Positions 12,777-18,255 of a stretch of 18,255 bases of DNA are shown one piece after another. A model generated the notes under the pieces. It saw nothing but the letters and a program-made list of their open reading frames with translations. It was not told the origin of the DNA and did no database searches. The position numbers and the translations under genes were made by a program. Origin of the DNA: Selenomonadaceae bacterium. Lineage in GTDB: Bacteria > Bacillota > Negativicutes > Selenomonadales > Selenomonadaceae. Numbering within the stretch: position 1 is the first letter of the stretch; each line of letters begins with the position of its first letter. The stretch spans positions 1 through 18,255 of the forward strand of contig JAFPCE010000287.1 in assembly GCA_017390245.1 (NCBI GenBank). Reading direction: 5' to 3'.

Positions 12777-14177
12777 ATGGCTTTAGTAATGGAAAAACAC
12801 AAAATGCCAGAGCAGGATCCACAGGTCCGTGCTCATAATTTTCAGGAGGTAGCTTTAGGCTATGATGAGGAAACTGCAGTAGCAGAGGCACAGCGCTGCC
12901 TGAACTGCAAGGTGCCAAAGTGCCGTGAGGGCTGCCCTGTACAGGTTAATATTCCTGCATTTATCGCTAAGATTAAGGAGAAGGATTTTGACAGTGCCAT
13001 TGGCATTATCAAGGAGTCCAGCTCCCTGCCTGCAGTCTGCGGCCGTGTGTGCCCACAGGAAAACCAGTGTGAGAAGCACTGCGTTATGGGTATCAAGGGC
13101 GAGCCTGTTGCTATTGGCCGCTTAGAGCGTTTTGCTGCTGACTATCAGCTGGCAAAGAACGAAGAGGTTCAGCCTATAGAGTTTGCAGCTGATGCCCAGA
13201 AGGTTGCTGTTATCGGTTCTGGTCCTTCTGGTCTTGCTTGTGCTGGTGACCTGGCTAAGATGGGCTACAAGGTTACTATTTTTGAGGCACTGCATGTAGC
13301 TGGCGGCGTTCTTTCCTATGGTATTCCTGAGTTCCGTCTGCCAAAGGACAAGATTGTTAAGCGTGAGGTGGAGAACCTCCAGAAGCTGGGTGTAGAGATT
13401 GAGGTTAATGCTATTGCTGGCCGTCTCTTTACTGTTGATGAGCTGTTAGGCGAGATGGGCTTTGATGCTGTATACGTTGGTACTGGCGCTGGCCTGCCTC
13501 ATTTCATGAATATTCCTGGTGAGAACTTAAATGGTGTTTATTCCTCCAATGAGTTCCTGACCCGCTGCAATCTCATGAAGGCTTATGATTTCCCTAACCA
13601 TGCAACTCCTATCTGCGTAGGCAAGAAGGTAGCTGTTGTTGGTGGTGGTAATGTTGCCATGGATGCTGCCCGTACTTCCCTGCGCTTAGGTGCTGAGAAG
13701 GTTTATATCGTATATCGCCGTAGTGAGGCTGAGCTTCCTGCCCGCAAGGAGGAGGTTCACCATGCTAAGGAGGAGGGCATTGACTTCCAGCTTTTGAACA
13801 ATCCAGTAGAAATCATTGGCAACGATGAGGGCTGGGTAAAGGCATTAAAGTGCATCCGCATGGAGCTGGGTGAGGCTGACGCTTCTGGCCGTCGCCGTCC
13901 TGTAGCTATTGAGGGCTCTGAGTATGAGCTGGATGTTGATACCGTTATCATGGCTATCGGCAACGGTCCAAATCCTATTGTAGCTTCTACTACTCCAGGC
14001 ATGGATACCAACAAGCGCGGCAATATCATCGCTGATGAAGAAACCTGCGCTACCACTAAGGAAGGCGTATTTGCCGGTGGTGATATCGTTACTGGTGCAG
14101 CTACTGTTATTCTGGCAATGGGTGCTGGCAAGAAGGCTGCTGCAGCTATTGATAAATATTTAACGAGCAAGAAATAA
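12777..14177 (+). CDS. nfnB: NADH-dependent ferredoxin:NADP+ oxidoreductase, large subunit NfnB
   Basis: A 466-residue protein related to the small chain of NADPH-dependent glutamate synthase. It starts at ATG 12777, two bases after the nfnA stop, with GGGAGG 8 bases upstream. Eight N-terminal cysteines (41, 44, 49, 53 and 88, 92, 98, 102) are placed for two [4Fe-4S] clusters. GSGPSG (147-152) binds FAD, VVGGGNVAMDAART binds NADP(H), and GGDIVTGAATVILAMGAGKKAA closes the FAD domain. With nfnA adjacent and no large glutamate synthase chain nearby, it is best read as the bifurcating NfnB, which reduces ferredoxin and NAD with two NADPH or runs in reverse. Annotation pipelines often call it gltA. 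Confidence 0.92.
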   Translation: MALVMEKHKMPEQDPQVRAHNFQEVALGYDEETAVAEAQRCLNCKVPKCREGCPVQVNIPAFIAKIKEKDFDSAIGIIKESSSLPAVCGRVCPQENQCEKHCVMGIKGEPVAIGRLERFAADYQLAKNEEVQPIEFAADAQKVAVIGSGPSGLACAGDLAKMGYKVTIFEALHVAGGVLSYGIPEFRLPKDKIVKREVENLQKLGVEIEVNAIAGRLFTVDELLGEMGFDAVYVGTGAGLPHFMNIPGENLNGVYSSNEFLTRCNLMKAYDFPNHATPICVGKKVAVVGGGNVAMDAARTSLRLGAEKVYIVYRRSEAELPARKEEVHHAKEEGIDFQLLNNPVEIIGNDEGWVKALKCIRMELGEADASGRRRPVAIEGSEYELDVDTVIMAIGNGPNPIVASTTPGMDTNKRGNIIADEETCATTKEGVFAGGDIVTGAATVILAMGAGKKAAAAIDKYLTSKK

Positions 14178-14188
14178 TTGATGAAGCG

Positions 14189-14216
14189 GGCCTCGGCAGA
14201 GAGATCTGACGGGGCC
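14189..14216 (+). other. Strong RNA hairpin after nfnB (possible weak terminator)
   Basis: A 7-bp GGCCTCG/CGGGGCC stem, one G-A mismatch, a 4-bp CAGA/TCTG stem and a GAGA loop. There is no T tract after it (TTAGCTGATT), so it is not a standard terminator. It may stabilise the nfnAB mRNA 3' end or end transcription weakly. Confidence 0.55.
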
Positions 14217-14249
14217 TTAGCTGATTAATGAGGTATTTAGGAGTTTTTC

Positions 14250-14726
14250 GTGATTTTAGTTTCTTCCTGCCTGTTAGGCAATAATGTGAAGTATAGTGGC
14301 GGCAATAATTTAAATGAGCTTTTGGCTGAGTATAGCCGTTATCTCACACCGGTTTGTCCTGAGGTACTGGGTGGTCTCATGACGCCCCGCCAGCCTGCAG
14401 AAATCCAGGGTGGTGATGTCCAGTCAGTTTTAGCTGGTCAGGCAAAGGTGATGGATAAAGCAGGAGCTGATGTTACCAGTGCTTTTGTTAAAGGCGCTGA
14501 GGCAGTGCTGGAGCTGGTTAAGGATCATAAGGTGCGGGTGGCTATTTTGAAGGCTAACAGCCCGTCCTGTGGCAATAAAGAGATTTATGATGGCAGCTTC
14601 AGCGGCAAGAGGGTCTCTGGTGATGGTGTTACAGCAGCACTTTTGGCAGCTCATGGGGTGAAGGTGTACTCGGAAGAGGATATTAATGAGGATTTGCTGC
14701 AGAGAATTATTGCTATGTATATGTGA
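14250..14726 (+). CDS. DUF523 family protein
   Basis: A 158-residue soluble protein with the three conserved cysteine motifs of DUF523: VSSCLLG (Cys7), VCPEVLGGLMTPRQPAEI (Cys36) and KANSPSCGNKEIYDGSF (Cys107). The family is widespread in bacteria and sometimes fused to other domains; I know of no settled biochemical role, although the invariant cysteines suggest metal, iron-sulfur or thiol chemistry (inference). The start is GTG 14250 with AGGAG 6 bases upstream and gives the expected N-terminus directly at the first motif. Length is normal for a stand-alone member. No promoter was recognised; read-through past the hairpin after nfnB is possible. Confidence 0.9.
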   Translation: MILVSSCLLGNNVKYSGGNNLNELLAEYSRYLTPVCPEVLGGLMTPRQPAEIQGGDVQSVLAGQAKVMDKAGADVTSAFVKGAEAVLELVKDHKVRVAILKANSPSCGNKEIYDGSFSGKRVSGDGVTAALLAAHGVKVYSEEDINEDLLQRIIAMYM

Positions 14727-14764
14727 TATTTAGTTTTGAAATAGTTTTGTAAAGGATGGTTTTT

Positions 14765-15196
14765 ATGAATAGCAAGGCCCAGATGTTCCAGGATTATTTG
14801 CAGAAGAATGAGAAGAATATGTTCTTCAGACGTGATTTGGAGAATGAGTTCCATACTTCTGTGTTTTCTTCTAATTTTGGTATTGAGAAGGATAGCCTGC
14901 CTATGGCTATTGTGCTGGATGATACTACCTATTGCATGATTCAGGTGCAGATTCTGGCTGATGCGTTAAAGTTCAATAATGATAAGTATATTTTGCGGAT
15001 TTTGAATAAGTGGAACTGCAATCTGAAGCTGTTTAAGTATGTGCTGGATGATGAGGGCAATGTGGTGCTGACCAGCTGCCTGCTGAATAAAGTTAATGAG
15101 GCTGACGGGGATAAGATTTTTGCGGTGCTGGATGTGATGCTGCAGTATATCACTGATGACTATAAGAATATTATGCAGGTGCTGCAGGGCAAGTAA
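14765..15196 (+). CDS. YbjN-like small protein of unknown function
   Basis: A 143-residue soluble protein starting at ATG 14765, with AAAGGAT about 8 bases upstream; the ATG at 14756 is inside that site. The pattern is a helix (MFQDYLQKNEKN), strands with IVLDDTTYCMIQVQI, a helix (ILRILNKWNCNLKLFKYVLDDEGNV), then VLTSCLL and a C-terminal helix. This resembles the YbjN/type III secretion chaperone-like fold, with its strand-rich middle and 'ld.dgnv.l' segment. It is an impression from motifs, not a search. No signal peptide, no membrane segment. It follows the DUF523 gene after 38 bases, and the tRNA promoter begins 11 bases after its stop. Function unknown. Confidence 0.7.
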   Translation: MNSKAQMFQDYLQKNEKNMFFRRDLENEFHTSVFSSNFGIEKDSLPMAIVLDDTTYCMIQVQILADALKFNNDKYILRILNKWNCNLKLFKYVLDDEGNVVLTSCLLNKVNEADGDKIFAVLDVMLQYITDDYKNIMQVLQGK

Positions 15197-15206
15197 CTGG
15201 AAAATG

Positions 15207-15236
15207 TTGACAGTGTAGCGTGGTATGTGCTAATAT
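15207..15236 (+). promoter_or_regulatory. Promoter of tRNA-Leu (and probably valS)
   Basis: Consensus TTGACA (15207-15212), 18-base spacer ending TGC, and TAATAT (15231-15236), an extended -10 identical to that of ssrA (TGCTAATAT). Start near 15243, about 11 nt before the tRNA 5' end. Confidence 0.85.
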
Positions 15237-15253
15237 TTTATGGTGATTTGTTT

Positions 15254-15338
15254 GCGGACGTGGCGGAACTGGCAGACGCGCTGGACTTAGGATCCAGTGT
15301 CGTAAGACGTGGAGGTTCGATTCCTCTCGTCCGCACCA
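15254..15338 (+). tRNA. tRNA-Leu (anticodon UAG)
   Basis: An 85-nt class II tRNA. Acceptor GCGGACG pairs with CGTCCGC and the 3' ACCA is encoded. The anticodon stem CTGGA/TCCAG encloses loop CTTAGGA with anticodon TAG (15288-15290), reading CUN leucine codons. The variable arm is long (around TGTCGTAAGACGT), as in leucine tRNAs, and the T arm GGAGG TTCGATT CCTCT is normal. Confidence 0.97.
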
Positions 15339-15349
15339 TTTTTATATGT

Positions 15350-15597
15350 TAAAGACGATGATGAAGAGGAGTACCTGCTAATCTGGTGCCTAGAGAATGA
15401 AGCCTTGTGGTGTAAGCTTCTGCAGCAGATGCGGGGAAGGTAGCTTTGGAGTTGCCTGGCTGAAGAGGGATTGTGTAGGCTGGGACGCTGGGCGGCGTTA
15501 TGCTTTGAGTGTGTATGGCACATGCTGTGCTGTGCAAATTTAGGTGGTACCACGGAAGATGGCTCTTTCGTCCTTTTGAGGATGAGGGAGCTTTTTT
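15350..15597 (+). promoter_or_regulatory. T-box leader of valS (tRNA-Val sensing)
   Basis: The conserved T-box sequence AGGTGGTACCACGG is at 15542-15555, just before a terminator hairpin. Upstream, stem I can be drawn: the distal stem GAAGC/GCTTC (15399-15403 with 15416-15420) with a 12-base loop containing GGTG, an AGAGAA bulge region, the middle stem ATCTG/CAGAT (15381-15385 with 15426-15430), and a loop-E-like AGTA (15370-15373) opposite GAA (15436-15438). One base after GAA the triplet GTA (15440-15442), a valine codon, is the likely specifier. Uncharged tRNA-Val would pair there and at the antiterminator bulge, allowing read-through into valS. The full fold was not computed. Confidence 0.9.
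15562..15597 (+). terminator. T-box regulated terminator before valS
   Basis: A 12-bp stem (GCTCTTTCGTCC, 15562-15573, with GGATGAGGGAGC, 15580-15591; three G-T pairs), a 6-base loop and six T residues (15592-15597). It is the terminator arm of the T-box switch, and ends transcription when tRNA-Val is charged. Confidence 0.92.
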
Positions 15598-15694
15598 ATT
15601 TTATGATTATTTTACTGGATAAGCAGGGCAGAGTTTATGCCGGGCTGTTCTGGTGAAATTGCATTTATTTATGACAGAAAAAGGAGAGAATATC

Positions 15695-18255
15695 ATGGCA
15701 GAAAACATGGACATGATGGAAGAAAATAACATTCCAAAGGTTTATGATCCAAAAAGCTTTGAGAAGAAATGGTATGGTTTCTGGGAGGAGAACAAGCTGT
15801 TCCACGCTGTAGTGGAGGAGGAGAAGGATCCATACAGCATCGTGATTCCGCCACCAAATGTTACTGGCCAGCTGCACATGGGCCATGCTCTGGATAATAC
15901 TTTGCAGGATATTCTCATTCGCTGGCGCCGTATGCAGGGCTACAATACCCTGTGGATGCCAGGCTGCGATCATGCTGGTATTGCGACCCAGGCCAAGGTT
16001 GAGGGTGCTCTCAGATCTGAGGGTACTAACCGCTATGAGCTGGGCCGTGAGAAGTTCTTGGAGCGTGTATGGCAGTGGAAGGAAAAGTTTGGCAACCGTA
16101 TCATGAGCCAGCTGCGTTCTCTGGGTGCATCCTGCGACTGGGACAGAGAGCGTTTCACCATGGATGAGGGCTGCTCTAAGGCTGTCCGTGAGGTTTTTGT
16201 CAGCCTGTATGAGAAGGGGCTCATTTACCAGGGTACCCGTATTACCAACTGGTGTCCTGACTGTAATACTGCTATTTCCGATATTGAGGTAGAGCATGAG
16301 ACTGAGGCAGGCCATCTGTGGCATATCCGCTATCAGGTAAAGGGCGAGGACAAGTATGTAGAGGTTGCTACTACCCGTCCTGAGACCATGTTTGGTGATA
16401 CTGGTGTGGCTGTACATCCAGAGGATGAGCGTTACAAGGCTTTAGTTGGCAAGACCTTGATTCTGCCTGTTGTTAACAGGGAGATTCCTCTTTTTGCTGA
16501 TGAGTATGTTGACTCTGCTTTTGGTACTGGTGCTGTTAAGGTTACTCCTGCTCATGATCCTAATGACTATGAGATGGGCCTGCGCCATAATTTAGAGCAG
16601 ATTAAGGTTATTTCCAATGTGGGCAAAATGACTGAGGGCGCTGGCAAGTATGAGGGCATGGACCGCTACGAGTGCCGCAAGGCCCTGGTTAAGGAGTTAA
16701 AGGAAATTGGTGCGCTGGTTTCCATTGAGGACCATGAGCATGCTGTAGGCCATTGCTCCCGCTGCCATTCTACCATTGAGCCAATGATTTCTACTCAGTG
16801 GTTTGTGAAGATGGATTCTCTGGCAAAGCCTGCTGCTGAGGCAGTTAAGAGCGGTAAGATTAAGTTTGTGCCTGAGCGCTTTACCAAGATTTACTGTGGC
16901 TGGCTTGATAACATCCGTGACTGGTGTATTTCACGCCAGCTGTGGTGGGGTCATCGTATTCCTGCCTGGTACTGTGATGACTGCGGTGAGACCTCTGTTT
17001 CCCGCGATGATCTGGCTGTATGCCCTAAGTGTGGCAGCAAGCATATTCACCAGGATGAGGATGTGCTGGATACCTGGTTCAGCTCTGGCTTATGGCCATT
17101 TGAAACCATGGGCTGGCCTGAGGAAACTGCTGAGTTAAAGCAGTTCTATCCAACCAGCACTTTGGTAACTGGTTACGATATTATCTTCTTCTGGGTTGCC
17201 CGCATGGTTATGATGGGTCTGGAGTTCGGTAAGGATATTCCATTTAAGACTGTTTACATCCATGGCCTGGTGCGTGATGAGCAGGGCCGCAAGATGTCTA
17301 AGTCCCTGGGCAATGGTATTGACCCAGTGGAGATTATTGATGAATACGGTGCAGATACCCTGCGCTTCATGCTGATTACTGGTAATACTCCAGGTAACGA
17401 CATGCGCTTTATCCATGACAGAGTACTGGCTACCAGAAACTTTGCTAACAAGCTGTGGAACGCTTCCCGCTTCATGCTGATGAATTTGGAGGGCTTTGAC
17501 AACAGCTTTGTGCCTGCTCAGGAGGATTACACTCTGGCAGACAAGTGGATTTTGTCCCGCTTTGCCAAGACTGTGGAGGGCGTTACTGCTAATCTGGAGA
17601 AGTACGAGCTGGGTGAAGCTGGCCGTCTGATTTATGACTTTATCTGGAACGAGTTCTGTGACTGGTACATTGAGCTTAGCAAGGCCCGCCTTTATGACAA
17701 GGATAATGAGCGCCCAAGAAATACTGCTCTTTATGTGCTGAACTATGTATTGGAGCGTACCTTGCGCCTGCTGCATCCATTTATGCCATTTATCACTGAG
17801 GAAATCTGGCAGCACATCCCTCATGAGGGCATTAGCATTATGAAGGCTAACTGGCCTGCTAATGAGGCTGAGATTGCCGGCCTTATTAATGACGCTGATG
17901 AAGCTAGCATGATGGCTGTGATGGAGACTGTTAAGACTATCCGTGCCCTGCGCCTGGAGGTTAATGCAGCACCTAGCAAGAAGAGTGAGGTTATCTTAAA
18001 CTTCAGCGATGCAGCTTTAAGAGATGTATTTAAGGCTAATACTGGCTACTTAACTACTCTGGCATCTGCTGAGCCTGTTACTTTGATGGAAATTGGCGGA
18101 GAAAAGCCTGAGAATGCTTTAACTGGCGTTGCTAATGGCGTAGAAATCTATCTGCCATTAAAGGGCCTCATTGATGTGGAGAAGGAGACTGCCCGCCTCA
18201 ATAAGGAGATGGCAACTCTGGACAAGGAGATTTCCCGCCTGGAGAAGAAACTGGG
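15695..18255 (+). CDS. valS: Valyl-tRNA synthetase (partial, C-terminal end off the right edge)
   Basis: 853 codons are present without interruption; the remaining few tens of residues of the C-terminal coiled coil are cut off. It charges tRNA-Val with valine and edits mischarged threonine. The ATG at 15695 follows AAGGAG by 8 bases. Class I motifs: PPPNVTGQLHMGH (52-64, the HIGH box) and KMSKS (533-537). Two paired Cys motifs (NWCPDC with CSRCH, and WYCDDCG with CPKCGS) resemble zinc-binding sites. TTRPETMFGDTGVAVHP belongs to the editing domain. An anticodon-binding helical domain follows, and the last visible residues (ETARLNKEMATLDKEISRLE) begin the C-terminal coiled coil. Expression is controlled by the T-box leader directly upstream. 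Confidence 0.98.
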   Translation, partial: MAENMDMMEENNIPKVYDPKSFEKKWYGFWEENKLFHAVVEEEKDPYSIVIPPPNVTGQLHMGHALDNTLQDILIRWRRMQGYNTLWMPGCDHAGIATQAKVEGALRSEGTNRYELGREKFLERVWQWKEKFGNRIMSQLRSLGASCDWDRERFTMDEGCSKAVREVFVSLYEKGLIYQGTRITNWCPDCNTAISDIEVEHETEAGHLWHIRYQVKGEDKYVEVATTRPETMFGDTGVAVHPEDERYKALVGKTLILPVVNREIPLFADEYVDSAFGTGAVKVTPAHDPNDYEMGLRHNLEQIKVISNVGKMTEGAGKYEGMDRYECRKALVKELKEIGALVSIEDHEHAVGHCSRCHSTIEPMISTQWFVKMDSLAKPAAEAVKSGKIKFVPERFTKIYCGWLDNIRDWCISRQLWWGHRIPAWYCDDCGETSVSRDDLAVCPKCGSKHIHQDEDVLDTWFSSGLWPFETMGWPEETAELKQFYPTSTLVTGYDIIFFWVARMVMMGLEFGKDIPFKTVYIHGLVRDEQGRKMSKSLGNGIDPVEIIDEYGADTLRFMLITGNTPGNDMRFIHDRVLATRNFANKLWNASRFMLMNLEGFDNSFVPAQEDYTLADKWILSRFAKTVEGVTANLEKYELGEAGRLIYDFIWNEFCDWYIELSKARLYDKDNERPRNTALYVLNYVLERTLRLLHPFMPFITEEIWQHIPHEGISIMKANWPANEAEIAGLINDADEASMMAVMETVKTIRALRLEVNAAPSKKSEVILNFSDAALRDVFKANTGYLTTLASAEPVTLMEIGGEKPENALTGVANGVEIYLPLKGLIDVEKETARLNKEMATLDKEISRLEKKL

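Noticed and set aside
11932..14177. PyrK/dihydroorotate dehydrogenase or glutamate synthase instead of NfnAB
   Set aside because: The small subunit has the Asp/three-Cys cluster motif of NfnA, and no pyrD or large glutamate synthase chain is adjacent.
15471..15656. Plus-strand open frame of 61 codons that could be a leader peptide for valS
   Set aside because: It spans the T-box sequence and terminator, which explain the conservation here, and it has no ribosome site.
15665..16417. Minus-strand open frame of 250 codons
   Set aside because: Antisense to the start of valS, whose own frame is unbroken and conserved. The frame is a by-product of codon bias.
17135..17824. Minus-strand open frame of 229 codons
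   Set aside because: Antisense to valS with no recognisable domain or ribosome site.
1..18255. CRISPR array, insertion sequence or defence island
   Set aside because: No regularly spaced repeats, transposase or nuclease/helicase genes are visible on either strand.

Overview
The window looks like a chromosomal segment of an anaerobic, low-to-medium GC Firmicute, most plausibly a Negativicute (Selenomonadales/Acidaminococcales type). This is inferred from the mix of a T-box leader on valS (a Gram-positive-lineage trait), a UbiD/UbiA quinone branch beside Tat genes, formate-tetrahydrofolate ligase, and an NfnAB transhydrogenase. I cannot name the species. Ribosome binding sites are strong (AGGAGG-like). 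Four genes (the prenyl synthase, ubiD, ubiA and the DUF523 gene) appear to use TTG or GTG starts.

Layout. (1) 1-437, minus strand: the end of a two-gene module, a small antitoxin-like protein overlapping a zeta-toxin-like P-loop kinase that runs off the left edge. (2) 578-1086, minus strand: a complete tmRNA gene (ssrA, tag ANNEYALAA) with its own promoter and a near-perfect terminator. The zeta-like module lies just beyond its 3' end, a classic place for integrated elements. (3) 1201-3169, plus: a secreted SIMPL-domain protein and a membrane acyltransferase, closed by a terminator. (4) 3205-8337, plus: a long-chain polyprenyl diphosphate synthase, TatB-like, TatA, TatC, a UbiD-type decarboxylase and a UbiA-type prenyltransferase. 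These interleave quinone tail and head-group chemistry with the twin-arginine export machinery. A terminator and a strong promoter split the cluster between the two TatA/B genes. (5) 8338-14177, plus: folD, fhs, a short divergent MTHFR-like gene, nfnA and nfnB. (6) 14189-15196: a strong RNA hairpin, a DUF523 protein and a small YbjN-like protein. (7) 15207-end: a strong promoter, tRNA-Leu(UAG), a valine T-box leader with terminator, and valS, which is cut by the right edge.

How the genes fit together. The prenyl synthase makes the isoprenoid tail, UbiA attaches it to an aromatic acid, and UbiD removes the carboxylate. Having both UbiA and UbiD argues for futalosine-type menaquinone synthesis rather than the classical MenA route (inference). 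Tat exports folded cofactor proteins such as anaerobic oxidoreductases, which would draw on the quinone pool. In the one-carbon block, Fhs activates formate to 10-formyl-THF, FolD interconverts it with methylene-THF using NADP(H), and the MTHFR-like protein would reduce methylene-THF to methyl-THF. NfnAB links NADPH to NADH and reduced ferredoxin by electron bifurcation, so the neighbourhood reads as folate one-carbon flux joined to redox balancing.

Most of the window is ordinary core metabolism. The items most worth a second look are the zeta-like module beside ssrA, the divergent MTHFR-like protein between fhs and nfnAB, the tRNA-Leu/T-box/valS arrangement with no visible promoter between tRNA and leader, and the TatB-like protein with a long acidic tail.
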